A stretch of 64,000 nt of DNA. Source: Mansonella perstans (taxonomy: Eukaryota; Nematoda; Chromadorea; Rhabditida; Onchocercidae). Made by a program: the position numbers and the translations under genes. Position 1 is the stretch's first letter. Every line of letters starts with the position of its first letter. Of the stretch, positions 48,882-61,334 are shown one piece after another. The DNA is taken from NCBI GenBank assembly GCA_037074765.1, contig JBAMDO010000145.1, positions 62,001 to 126,000 on the forward strand. The letters are read 5' to 3'. A model generated the notes under the pieces. That model was not told the origin of the DNA and made no database searches. It saw only the letters and a list, made by a program, of their open reading frames with translations.

Positions 48882-51129
48882 ATATTATAGTTATCTTCAT
48901 TTTCTACTTCATAATTTTGCAGGTTAGCATAATATTTGGAAAGAAATTGAATCCAATTTTAAAGGTTAGTTTAATTATTTGAAATAAATTGGATTGAAAA
49001 TATTTTGAAATTATCATAATTTTGCAAATTTAGCATTAATTATTTTGAAAAAAATTAATTATTGTGCTATTTCATTAGTTCAATAATTGTATTTTATATG
49101 ATCTGATAAAAATTCAACTCATTTCATTTTTAATTATTAATTTTTTTTACATTAATAATATTATTGTTAAAATAAATTACAATATTATATCAATTTTTGA
49201 AATTCAATAATCATTTAAGATTTTTTAAATTTGAATTTTTTAATCAAAATTTTTTGGTAAGCAAAGAATTTTTTGCTAGACTACTCTTTTTACATACATA
49301 GTTATTAGCTTCCTTTTTTTTTTCTCAATTTTAGATCTAATAATTAAAATTCTCATTATATCGAGATTTAATTTCTTTTAACTTTCAAATCATAATTGCA
49401 TAAAAGTTTTGAATTCATAATGTGCTAAAATGAAGTAAAAAAATTTTTAAAGTAGTATTTATATGAACTCATAAATATATTTTGAAAGTTTGATAAGTTA
49501 GAAATTTGAAAATTTTAAAGCAGATGCTTACGCATGCATTTTTTTAGATAGCTGCTATAAATTGCTAGGTTATCTCGTGCTGAATCTTTAATTCTACTGA
49601 TTTCCGGTAATGTTTTTTATTTTTTAAGGAAATTTTTTTTTTTCCACAAATGTATGGATATATTGTAGATATACATTACGAGTATATTCTACAGAGATAT
49701 ATTCCACGTAAAAAAGAGGGAGAAGAGAATACAGAAATATGTAGTAAAGCTCGAAAGTGCATAAATTTAAATGAAGAAGAAAAATTAGAATTTAAAACAA
49801 TTTTGACATTGAATATGTCTTTTTTCCGAAATGTTTACCCCTCAAAATGAATTATTATTTAACAAATGTGATTAGATTAGGAAGAAAAAAAACTATCTGG
49901 CAGAAGATTATTTTAAAAGAATGAGAAAACGAAATTTTGGATATTTCAAAGTTAGTTGTCAATTTTTTTTCCTCTTATTATACCACACAAAAGCAATCGC
50001 GCATGAATGAAATGAATTTTATACAAAGTCTCGCGATTTTTTAATTTTTTTTTTTTTTTCCAAAAAAGTAGTTCTATCAATAATTATTCTCTTTTCCATT
50101 TCCCATCACACCGGTGCTGTTCTTTTCCGGTGTGGCATATAGGATGGGGTTTTGTAAAGTGAAGAAAAATGGTGAAAACGAAAAATGATACAGAAAGGAA
50201 ATATTGATAAATGCCTTGATATGCTATCTTGATCAGGATATGTTTTTGATGGTGATAATGATGGTTTTTTTTTTTTTTTTTTTGTTTGTCCAACAAACTT
50301 TTAGAATTTTTTTTCCAACCTCAATATTATTGTTCGGTTGCCGTGCATCATATACAATTGTTCACATTTGATGCTTTAAAAATTTTTTTGTTTTTCTACT
50401 TTTTTATAGGAAATATTTGAAATTATTTGAATGTTTGGAAAATTTCATTTGTGATTTTAAATTATTACTTTGTTTAGATGGCTTTTAGTTAAAGAAAAAA
50501 TTATTCATTTTGGCAGAATTTTTAAGTACAAAATAAGATAGGTCATAAGAAAGCAACAATCATTGATTATTTAAATTTCAAAATTTCCAATTCAGATAAA
50601 TGTTATTTCGATGCATTACATATTGGATATAACCATAACAGAATTATGTCATAATGTTTGCATAGCTGCTTGATTGCTTCGTTAAATTTGTTGGAAGTTG
50701 AACGGATTGACTAATCTAAGTGAGATGTTTGGTTGTTCGTCAGCTGTTTGCTTAATTTGAAAAATTCTGCACTTTTTTTTCAATTTTTTTTTTACTTGAA
50801 GAAACTAAATTATTAAGGTTCAAAGCATCTTTTTGCAAACTGCAAATATATGTATTTAATTTATCAATTTTCTTACCCTTTCAAATTTATGCATAATTTT
50901 ATTGCTCAAAATTAATTATATAGCCTTTCTAGATACAGTGAATTCAGCAAAGAAACATTTCAAATTCTGAATTATGTTAAATTTAGAAAAGAAACTTTGG
51001 AAGTTTAAATTTTTTTTTCGAAATAATTTAAAAATATAAATGCTTTCATTTGACAATTTGTTAACTCGACTTTTCATTCAATAAATGCTTGAAAATGACA
51101 AAGCTTGATTGGTGATTAAATAGTTGCAG
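48882..51129. other. AT-rich region, one GC-rich hairpin
   Basis: No gene was seen. The plus-strand open frame at 49650-49850 is short and without splice context. The hairpin at 50107-50134 is listed separately. Confidence 0.45.
50107..50134. repeat. GC-rich perfect hairpin
   Basis: CACACCGG and CCGGTGTG form a perfect 8-bp stem around a 12-nt loop. CCCAT before it and ATGGG after it could add an outer stem. Such GC-rich symmetry is unusual in this sequence. Confidence 0.8.
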
Positions 51130-51238
51130 TAGCAATAGCAGCCTTATGAAAGTGGCTTTTGCTCCGTTGCACACTAGCATTGTCGTTTATTGTGTTCATT
51201 TTTTCCGTTGTATCAGAAATTGCTCTAAACCCGTTTGA
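51130..51238 (+). CDS. Candidate terminal exon
   Basis: An acceptor (AAATAGTTGCAG) ends at 51129. One base plus 35 codons run to a TGA at 51236, reading SNSSLMKVAFAPLHTSIVVY and CVHFFRCIRNCSKPV. An ATG at 51145 gives a 30-residue Cys-containing peptide if used as a start. The patch is less AT-rich than its flanks. The nearest AATAAA is about 140 bp downstream (51378). No family was recognised, and the acceptor's pyrimidine tract is poor. Confidence 0.2.
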
Positions 51239-51922
51239 GCAGTGTTAGAAGGAAAAGGCCTTACAATTAAGGGTCTTTCTTTTATTCAAATTCTATCTTC
51301 CGCTTCTTTTTCCCTTCCTTTCTTTTTTTTTTTTCTATTCATGCATCATTGCTATTCTTTCCAATTAAGAGTTTTCGAATAAATTGGCTAATGCAACATT
51401 AAACATTGGCTTTGGCCTTGGTCTTTCTTTCAGTTATATATAATCATCAATCCATCTATTTTAGAATAATATTTTTTATACCATATAGTACATTTATATT
51501 ATATATTTATGCATTACTATGAATAATTATATGCGAAAGATTTTGATTGATCGCTAATTTCATTTCCACAGTGATAAATAACGTGCCTGAATAATTTTCA
51601 TCCACTCATTCAATTATCAACAATAGAAAAGTAACCTTTGAACTTTGATTTATTAAGATGGAAACAAATATGTGTGCAAAATTTTTAATGCTTAAAATAT
51701 ACATTCAATGTTGAACTATTTGATTAAATTCCCGAACATTCTGTTGACAGCATGCAGTCATCAATCTTAAAAAGTCAAATCAACATTGACGGCCACATTA
51801 CATGAAAATGGTCTGACAGTTCTTGCTGTCAATTATTTGTGATTGTTTTCGGAAAAAAAAATTTTTCCCTTTTTTTTTTTTTTTTTTTTCGTTCATACAA
51901 ATATTTTTAATGACTATTTCAG

Positions 51923-51936
51923 CGAAGAAGATTTAA
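51923..51936 (+). CDS. Candidate 14-nt microexon
   Basis: A good acceptor (GACTATTTCAG) and a very good donor (GTGAGTATG) enclose only 14 bases. One frame gives EEDL; another gives RRRF. It is listed because both sites are strong, and it may equally be a recursive or decoy splice site. Confidence 0.15.
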
Positions 51937-54900
51937 GTGAGTATGAATTTAATTTGATAAACATTTTCTAGGTTGTTATTTCAAATTTTTTTCTTAACTT
52001 GTCATTTTTTTTTTCCCCCTGCCATTTTTATTCGCTACATTTAATTGGCACATTCGTATTGGATGTAAATTTTGAACTTATAGTGTATTTTGATGATAAA
52101 TCAAATTTTTAACAAGCATTTCATGCAGTTTTCTCATCTAACCAATCACTAAAATATGTGTTTATCTTAAATGTATTGAAATTTCATTTACTTTTCTTTC
52201 ACATATATTTTTCTGAATTTCAGTTTTTTCTATAGCTTTTTTTTTTCCAATTATCTACATACAGGATCTTATAATTTTTTTTTTTGCGGTAACTTTTTGT
52301 CTTTACTTGTAATTTTATGACTAAATGAGAAAGAAAAAGAAAATTTATCTTTGAAGTATAACGATTATAACTTAATCACTTCTGTTGCTGCTGCTGCTGT
52401 TGTATTATCGTTTATTTTTTTTATAATTGATACAGTAAAATTACAGATAACAACAAGGACGAAGGAAAAGGTTAGTCGAATAAGGTACAATCTTTTTAAA
52501 AAGTTTAATTTATATATTTATAACATTGCAAATTTATATGTTTAATTTATATATTTATAACATCTGTAAAAACTTTATCACTGAAAAAAGTAAGAGACTG
52601 GAATTTGACCAATGTATAGATTTGTTAGCATATTAAATGAATGAAAAAACTTCGGAATAAGAATTAGAAATAAATTTGGAGATTTTTACAAAGAGGGAAG
52701 TAGAAATTAGTATAACAGGTAAATTTCCATCACTTGATTGCATTGAGTGATAATGATAGTAGCAAGGAGAAGTGTAAGAGTAAGTAAAACTTAATGTAAT
52801 ATGAAAAAGGTGTTAAGTACTTGAGAAGATTAAGTAAACCAAAAGTTTTAGATAAAGCTTGTTTTTAGATAAAGCTTTTCCTCTTGAAAAATTAATTTCC
52901 TCATTTTGTTTTCTTTTCACAATATTGGAAAAGAGTAGTAAAAGAGGAGAAAGAAAAAGATGATGACAATATGCTATTCATTTTTTGATGACTTCATTTA
53001 AGTTAGCAGTGCTTTTAGCTCTAAGTAGTTATAGTAGTAATAAATAGTTTTGCTAATTTACTTTACCTTTTCGATATTTTCGATACGTTATGTTCTTTGC
53101 TCTACATTTTGCACAGTGCAGTAGGAAAATGTTAATGGTAGTTTCTTGAGGAGTTCAAAAATCGTTATATCGTCCAGACATTCTTTCCGAAATATTCTTC
53201 TTGTAATGGTCATTTCCTGATTAAAACTTAATCTTCAGTACTCTAATTACAACTATGGTTTTTTTGTTAGTAATAACACTTAATTCTAAATTACAATACT
53301 CATTTTTAGTTTTATTTTTCCTTCTTAATATTATTTTTGAAATTAATGATAGTTATAGGCCAAAATAATATTTGCTTCTCTTTAAATTAACAAAATTCCT
53401 ATCTTTTTTTTTTCGGTCTTAAAGTTGTGCAATATATTAAAAGTTAATTCTATTTAACAGATAGATAGCTTTAGGGTTTCTCAAATGGCTATGAAATAAT
53501 TCATTATTTAAATTTTAAAATGAAGTTAGTGATGATTATTACTAAAGCTAATATCAATGTCAACAGCAAGGTGAGGGAAATGAAGATTCGAAGAAGGAAA
53601 GCATTGATGTGTAAATTAATGATTAGAAAGCTAACTGATATTGAAATTATTTACACTGAAATTATTTCGTTTGTATAACTTTACAGATAGAATGTCTCAC
53701 AGTTTCACAATTAATGTAATATTTTTTTCTAAAAATTTAAACTCAAAAAATTTTAATTAAATATGTGCAATTGAGTTGTGTCTGTGTGTGTGTATGTGTG
53801 TAAGTGCTCACTTTTTCTTTTAGCTACCATCTCTAACAACTCTGGATTTAATCTTTATTGGTTTGCAACAATTATCATGAAATTTGATTGATATTTATGC
53901 TTGTAACATAGACACATATAAGCATTTAGGAGACACTGAAATAGTGGAGAAAAATTTACTTTCTGGTTAATCATCAAAATTTGAGATTGAAAAAAGAAAG
54001 CATAGCCAAAGAGGGGGGGGAATGGATAGGAGGAGAGGAGAGGAGAGGATAAAATAGAATTTAGGAAAAATTTTTTGGATTTAATCAAGCAGAAAGCGAA
54101 AATGCTAAGCTTGGTTGGTTTCATTTTTGCGCATAATCACCTTCAACATTCATTCATAAAAAAGGAAAAAAAAGAATGTTGAGATTGCTTTTTAAGCTTT
54201 ACTTGAAGCAGTAGCAAATGATTAAATTTAATTAAAGTAAAAATTGAAATGAAACTAATCATATTTGAATGAATACATAGGTATATGCGTATGTATGTAC
54301 CATGTGTTTCTTTTTACATAATAAATTTCTTGTAAAACAATGAAATGATAGCACTGTGTTGTTGATTTAAATTTTTGATTAATTTTCAAAATTACTTCAA
54401 TAATTAGATGAATGGCTTAATGTGTAGTCGAAAATTTGTCTCCAATTCGGTGCAGAACCGTTTAGTCGAATTGCTTCCTAATTTATTCAATCATTTTTTT
54501 GACTGCTAATATTTTGCGGAATACTACGATGATCTTTTTTTAAAATATCCAAGTTTGTCAGCTCCTATAATCAAGTGTCAACAGTTATTAGTGAATGATT
54601 TGATGAATTGTTTCTAGAATCGATGCTTGTTAGGCATAAATTTTGTAAGCAACACTTCCAAAAATGATAATGAAAATGTAATAAAATTTTACCAAATTTG
54701 AGAATGCAATTAAATTAATGGTTAAATTTTTACAAGCTTCTGTATTTAAACTCTTAAGGGTGTATTTCAATTATTCTTGCTCTTTTGTTTATCCTTGTTA
54801 ATTAGCTATCTCTCCAGTGTGAAGGTGATCTATAATACGGTATCACAGTAGTACTGTTGTTTATATAATAATTGAAATTGAATATTAATAATTTATATTT

Positions 54901-56938
54901 TTGTAATTCTACACCAGTAGAGTTGTTTCTGCCAAAGATTGTTAATCACTTTTGTCCAGGAAAAATCTTCTTGAATATTTATTTCTGATATGTTTTGTTT
55001 AAAAAAAAAAAAAAAAAAAAGAAGAAACTGTTGAATTTCATGAAGTAATGATATGCTCATTAAGATTAGAAGATTGCCTGTATAATACAAAAAATATATG
55101 TGCTTCAAAACAAGAGAATTTTGTAAAAATTTCGTTTAAATAAAAAGAGTAAAGAATTTGATTTTTTTTGATTTTCGAACATAATTTTATAAGTTTCGTG
55201 TTTCTTTTTGAAATTTTGCGAAAATTTGAAATTTCAATCATTTTTTTTTTTTTTTAAAGTCAACGTGAATTGTTGAAAAATATATAAATGATGGTTTTTT
55301 TTTTTTTGTGACATGAAAAATTACACTTTGTTAGCAACAGATTTATTATCATAAAGCTCTTATGTAGCAGCAATGAAAATATATCTATCTGAAGAAACTT
55401 TATAAAAAAGTGTTTGATGTTATTTTGGATAAAATGCTTTTCTACTCTTCATTTTATCTATCACATAAATTATTTCATGTCTAAAATTTCAATTTTTTCT
55501 CAATAGTTTATCCTTTTCCTTTTTTTTTCTCATATATATCGTCATTTTCTTAGGCTGTTTGTATATTTGCAGTGTATAAGTAAGTAAGTGACATAAAATG
55601 AGGGGAAAAAAAAAATTGAAATAAAATTTTGCTCAGCCTTCCTTCCTCTCATTTCCTTTAGCGACTGTAGATGGATAGATGAACTGCTTGCACAATTGCA
55701 TTATTCGTTAAATGGCGACCCTATGTTTCGTATTTAATTATTTCTTCACTTATGTGTAATAGCATTACATATTACAGCCCTTTTAGTTTTCTGCTCTCAC
55801 TGATTCTCAAATATATTCTTAGAGCTAAATTTAAGTTGATTTGTTGATTCACACTATACATCATTTTATTTTTCCATCTTACAACAATTAAATTGTAAAT
55901 CTTTTTTTTTTTTTTTTTTTTTTTTTGTCTTTTTTATTCGATGAAATGAGCAAAATTATTTTGTTATTCGTTCATATTTTGAATTTATTTCTTTCAAATA
56001 TCAAGATTTTAACAGAATAAATTCATCATTAGTTGACAGTAGAGAGTTGAACGTTATTTGTTGAAATCTTATCGAAAGTTTCATCAGTGAATTGATTTTA
56101 GAAAAAAGAAAAAATGGTTTTTTTTTTTTTTTCTTTTATATACTGTCATCATGTCATACACCGTATCACGTAGTATGATACGACATACCACAAACGCCTA
56201 ACAGCGATGTATATGACTGATCTTTTTCAAAATACTACGTCTTTGTTTTAGAAAGTGATTGACTGATTTATTGATAGGGTAAAAATAAAATACGTTCGTT
56301 TTTTTACAACTCCTCTATCACTCTCTAAGTATTATCAATTATTAAAATATTTTAGTTAAAAGTTCTAGACATAATTTTTCATGTATTTTTAACTTTTAAA
56401 TAAATATGCAGTTATTTTTAAGTTTCAATTTAATTCTTCAATTTTCAAAATATCATCCATTAACACATAACAGAAACTAAAGTGTTACTTCGTACTTTGC
56501 TTATTCATTCATACTTCATACTCTTATTTCAAATGCTATTTCATATTTTCATCATTACTTTTCTCCAAAAAAATTTTCATAATGTTTTTCATAACATTGA
56601 TGCATATTTCATAAAATATGCTAAGAAAAAAAAAAATGCATAAATTTCCAGCTTGTCGTATATTATGTCAATCATTTAGAGACACTTTTTCATCCATGCA
56701 TGCATGTAACGAAAGCAATATATTAATTTCCTCTAATGCATCATGTAATGTGTGATAAAGTTATTTTTGCATCGTTAAATTTTCAAACTTTTGCAAATCG
56801 TTTTTATTTTTTGTTTCGTTTGAATATTTGCAATACTTGTTAATTGAATATGCTATGATTTAAGCATTTCATTTATGTTTCTTTTTATTTTTTTTAGAAA
56901 AAAAATCACAAACTGGAAAATATTTCGTTCCTTTTCAG
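51937..56938. other. AT-rich region, no gene supported
   Basis: It includes a duplicated AATTTATATATTTATAACAT (52506, 52542), a TG run at 53777-53802, a G8 and AGGAG run at 54014-54050 on which an 89-codon minus-strand frame (53855-54124) depends, an A run (54999-55020) and T runs (55902-55926). Confidence 0.45.
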
Positions 56939-58588
56939 GAAATATTCAATTGGTATAATAGTTTTGTTACGCATGGATAAATCAAACGGTAGAGAGAGAG
57001 AAAAAAAAAAGGAATCTAAAACAGCAGATAGTGGTTTCAAAAAAAAAAATTTTTTTTTTTGATAAAGAAAATGGAGAATGTAAGAAGGCTGAATGAATAG
57101 CTGTCATGTTACAAAGAAAGAGAAAATAAAATAGATATAAAGTAAAAGTAAAAAATAAGCTTCAAATGAAGGCACTTAACCGATTATTTTCAGTATACGA
57201 TAAATTCTAGCTTAGGCAACAAAAAATGCTGTTTAAATGGATGGAGAGAAAAGTAAAAAAAAAAAAAATGAAATAAAATATATGTTTTATTTGCAGCTTA
57301 TATTTTCATTACTTTTATTTATTAGTAAAAAGTTTCATAAAATGAAGTTAATTTTACAGATAAAAATATATTTTAGTAAATTCAAAGGATACGGTTGTTG
57401 GTTGAGTTCATTTTAGTAAAAAAAGCTTCTTAGTTATTTAAAATTTTACTGTAGTTTAATTTGAAGTTAAAAGATAAAGTATAAATCTGTTCTCTTGAAT
57501 TGTTATTTAGATCTAATTAATTTTTTTTTATCCTTTTATAGAATATATTATATATATATATATACATGTAAAAATACACAATCATATTATTGGATGCTTG
57601 CTCTTATTACTTCTATTTTTCTTTTCATATTTCATACTAATAGGTTTTTTGTTAGGCATATTGTCAATGCAAAGCCTTTTCTTCCATTCATTGATGCATT
57701 ACCCGTTAGAAAACGACAAATGCATACATTCATTAATCTCAATAATGATTGCAATTAGCAAATATCTAGATTGCATTTCGTTCTTGTTTATTCATTTGAA
57801 GATTTGCGCTAAATGGTAAACAAATACTTATTGGAGAGAAATATAATTGTTTTAAAAAAAAAGTACGATCCTTTCTTTTTTCTTTTTTCACTATTTCTTT
57901 TATCTTTTTTTTAAAAAAAATTTAACTATAGTATAATTGTGAATTAGATTGGTCCATATATGTATGATAAGAATAGGAACTTGCAATAATCTCATATTAG
58001 ATATTATTTGTTTCTTTTTTTATTTTCAAAGATTAAAGAATTAAAATTTTATATTGGATTAATACCAGGTAATCATATCATATCATTATCATCATTTATT
58101 TTTTTTTTTCGTCTATCTATTCCATATTGCTATTGTATTATTAACACTATAGCGCAAAAAATTTCGCTTTCCCTATCAAAACATAAAAATTAAAATGAGG
58201 ACAAGAAAAAAAACCAGAAAAACAGTCAGACTGATAGATATGTGTTTTGTTGGAGTATTACTGTTGAAGAAATGTTGTACATTTTAAAACTGATCTTCAT
58301 CGATGTATTGTAATATATATGACATCATAATTACAGTATAGATTTTCATTTAAATTGAGAATTTTTTTTTTAAATCTAAAATTGCTATGAATTTTCGTCC
58401 TTCCAAATACATTTGTTATACAGATTGGCTTATGTTAAAATTGATAGGAATTTTACGACGAATAGAATAAATCAGATAATTTTATTTGCATGCATTTCTT
58501 ACGTTTATCTCAACTAAACGAAGCAAAATGTTATTGTCATTTATTAATCGTATTATGCGCCAAAAATACATTCGTAATTTAAAAAAAA
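56939..58588. other. Upstream region of the right-end gene
   Basis: It holds an acceptor at 56938 followed by a 40-codon frame rich in Lys (after RMDKSNGRERE it reads A runs). It also holds a candidate 37-nt exon at 58032-58068 (IKELKFYIGLIPG, donor GTAATC). Both are too weak to call. The minus-strand open stretch at 58482-58859 has no ATG until near its end and is not called. Confidence 0.4.
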
Positions 58589-58610
58589 GAAATTTTTTTA
58601 CATTTTGCAG
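58589..58610 (+). promoter_or_regulatory. Splice acceptor, probable trans-splice site
   Basis: A T-rich tract ends in ACATTTTGCAG at 58610, 220 bp upstream of the ATG at 58831. It is a good candidate for the 5' end of the mature mRNA, by spliced-leader addition or after an upstream non-coding exon. The 220-nt leader would be long for a trans-spliced nematode gene. Confidence 0.4.
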
Positions 58611-58830
58611 ACATCGTTGTTTTTTTGTGGTGCAAAGTGCAGGCGTTTCATGTATTGGTTTATTTGCATGAACATTTTCATCATACGGGTTTTGAGAGGA
58701 GCAGAAGAAATCTGAAAAAGCTATTTTTATTCTTTTCTTCACATTTATTATTATATTCTCTGCAACTGGTGAATTTCTGAAATTTGAAAAATTTGGAACT
58801 GAAATAGGATAAATATTAAAGTGAGCAAAA

Positions 58831-61225
58831 ATGCTCGGTAAATTAGTGAACAAATTCAAGAAACATTCACTGCAAGAAGAAATAACGAGTAATGTTGGTT
58901 CATACGAATCTACTATTTCTACTAATGCTAATCCTGAAAGTAATGGAACAACGATAAGAGAATCAACTGATACAATAGTGACACCACTAACACAGCAACA
59001 AAATCGTCGAAGTGCTCGAATAAATGCATTTTATGAGGTTTTTTGTTTTCTTTTTTTTTTTAAATTTCATAATTTTTTCTTTCTCATATTTCAGTAAAGT
59101 TAATCTAAAATACACTTAAAATATTCAGAATAATAATGCATTGATGATGATTGACTCGGGAACCGAATCAGATGATGATGAATTAGAGCAACTTGATTCA
59201 AGTAAGTTTTTCAGTTAACTAACTGGTAAACATTGTGATGAAATGAATTGAGAAAATTTGATGATACAATTAATAAATGTTTCAAAAGCCACTCAAATTG
59301 TTTTTGAAATTAATTTTGTTGTAAAAATGTTTGAATATTATGAGTAATTAATTACTTGAGATAAAATGTAAAGATATTATTTTGCAATAGAAATAATATT
59401 AGCAAAGATGAAAATGATAAATCAGAATTGTTTATTTATAACGAAATTTAGCAATAATAAATAAAGACTTTGATATTTATACATATATATTATATATTGT
59501 GCACAAAGTATACATCTCGTATTTTTGAAACGATATCTTGTTTAATTTAACACATTCAGAAACATTCATCAACAACACTATGATAATGATACCGATCAGT
59601 TGCATAGTTGTGCAATTTAGCTTTCAAATCAACACCTATAATAATCGTTTTCAAATTTAAAAATTTCAAATTTAATATTTCTGCATATCGGAAATGTTAA
59701 CCAGGAATGCCTCAAATATTGACATATTTTAAAATCATTATTTTCTTCATATGTATATATGTATATATAGATCTGATTGTTTGATTTATTGGTTAGAGAG
59801 AATAATGGATGAGATGGGGAATAAATGCTTGTTTAATTGATGCAAATTTCCTTACCATTTAATATAATCCTGGAAGAGTAGTTGCTTTTGCACTTAATCG
59901 TAAATCATTTACTAGAATGAGTTAGCGGCATGATGTTTAATATTGGAAACTAATAACGACATTTAAATTGCCGAACGGAGAAATAAATATTGGGAATTTT
60001 TATAGCTTTAGATTATTTAACTTCATTTTCCATATCGCTCTATAATGCAAAATAAGACAAGGCTTAATAAATGATTAATATAGATGGATATAAGCATAAA
60101 CATCAATGTGTATGTATGTGAATGTATATATCCATGTGTGTATGTATGTATGTGTATATATATATATAATAAAAATGTTGAAATGAAATGAAATTAACGC
60201 CTTTGACTTGTCGAAAAAAATTTACATAATACTGCAATTAATTATGGCAGCATCTGTTTAGAATTTTGATCGTAGTGTTTGCGATATTGCTAAAGGCATG
60301 ATATTTGAAAAAAGAATAATGTTTATTCTGCTCATCTAGTTAGCTATCTTTTAATTTGCTGATAGCAATATTTTTCTCTCTTTCTCTTTACCTTTTTTTC
60401 TCCCTTCCTTTTTTTTTTATTTTTTTTTTTTTTTGTACAAATAATTTTTCAGATTTGAACAGAGCGCCTTCAACGGATATAATGGGAAGCAGCCCACCAA
60501 ATTTGACCAGCTCACCACCTCTAATTAGCGAATTCGAAACTGATAGGTTTGTTTGATTCCTGTTTTTTGAAGTGAAACTAATTTTGAAATATTTGTTTCT
60601 ATCATTAAATTTTTAAAAAAGGCCGGGGAAAAAAGTTTAGCGATTGATCATTAATAAAGTCATAAATTCTTTCATATTCATTTCTCTCTTTCAAACTCCA
60701 TTGTACCTTTTGATGACGATAGTTCACAAGTTTTGCTGAAATGAATACCGAAACTTCTCTAGTTTATTTCACTGAGCTTGAATATATTTAGTATCAAATT
60801 CTAAATTCTTGACTGATTTATTTTACTTTAAATTTTCCATTCGAAAAAAAAAATTTGCTACCAATTTCTCAACTGCTTTACGATCTTTCGATAGTTTTTA
60901 TGATTAATATGTTGAAAATTTTTCTGAAATTGAATACTTCGCAAGATAGTTGGAAAGATCAAAGCGAATAGGAGCAGAAGGAAGAGGGCAAGATAAATGA
61001 TGGAAGAAATTTTTAAAACAAATATCTAAATAAAAATAAAACTACCACAGTGCACTTTTACTGCCTCTATGTGGCGAATTTGAAACCTGTCCGTTTCGAG
61101 TGTCTCGGATACTTCCCGATAAAGACAGTACCCCAGATGGAACTGTTATTCATTTTAAATTCGCGTTCAATTTCTCCAAGAAATTATTGTCTATCATTGT
61201 CTCCGATATTGTCCATCGTGTATAA
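58831..61225 (+). CDS. Spliced gene, Ser/Asn-rich protein with golgin-like N-terminus
   Basis: Four exons join in phase: 58831-59037 (69 codons, phase 0), 59129-59201 (donor GTAAGT), 60453-60546 (acceptor ATTTTTCAG, donor GTTTGT) and 61051-61225 (acceptor ACCACAG, stop TAA). Together they give 182 residues. Exon 1 starts MLGKLVNKFKKHSLQEEI, a basic amphipathic segment, then is Ser/Thr/Asn-rich. Exon 2 carries an acidic run (SGTESDDDELEQLDS). Exon 3 is Ser/Pro-rich (MGSSPPNLTSSPPLISEFET). Exon 4 is Cys-containing and less typical, so the true gene may continue elsewhere. Intron 2 is 1251 bp and intron 3 is 504 bp. The product looks disordered, cytosolic and without a signal peptide. Inference: M-x-x-K-L-x-x-K at the very N-terminus followed by disorder recalls trans-Golgi golgins, which would predict coiled coils and a GRIP domain further on. 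None are in the window, so this is a weak guess. Confidence is high for exons 1-3 and moderate to low for exon 4. Confidence 0.6.
59080..59128 (+). promoter_or_regulatory. Two competing acceptors in intron 1
   Basis: A textbook acceptor (CTCATATTTCAG) ends at 59094, but using it puts a TAA first in frame. The downstream site (AAAATATTCAG, ending 59128) keeps the frame open. The stronger-looking site would therefore end the protein after 69 residues. Confidence 0.5.
59202..60452 (+). other. Intron 2 of the right-end gene
   Basis: The interval from GTAAGT to ATTTTTCAG holds a TGTATG/TATA simple repeat at about 60101-60172 and a pyrimidine tract at 60371-60435. No other exon was seen in it. Confidence 0.5.
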
Positions 61226-61305
61226 AAAAGCAAATCTACTTTTTTTTTCTCCCTCTCTCGTTTATTAATTTTCTGCCTAATCTAAACTTTATTCCCATAT
61301 AAAGA

Positions 61306-61334
61306 AATAAATGGTCGCAAAAAAAAAAAAAAAT
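61306..61334 (+). terminator. Candidate polyadenylation signal followed by A run
   Basis: AATAAA at 61306-61311 lies 80 bp after the stop of the closed frame. A run of about 15 A begins at 61319, where cleavage would be expected. Confidence 0.4.

Noticed and set aside
53855..54124. 89-codon minus-strand frame with an ATG
   Set aside because: Part of it reads the AGGAG/G8 simple repeat and the rest is low-complexity Phe/Ser/Leu, with no acceptor upstream.
58482..58859. 125-codon minus-strand open frame opposite the start of the right-end gene
   Set aside because: It has no ATG until about residue 96, no splice signals that fit, and lies against a better-supported plus-strand gene.
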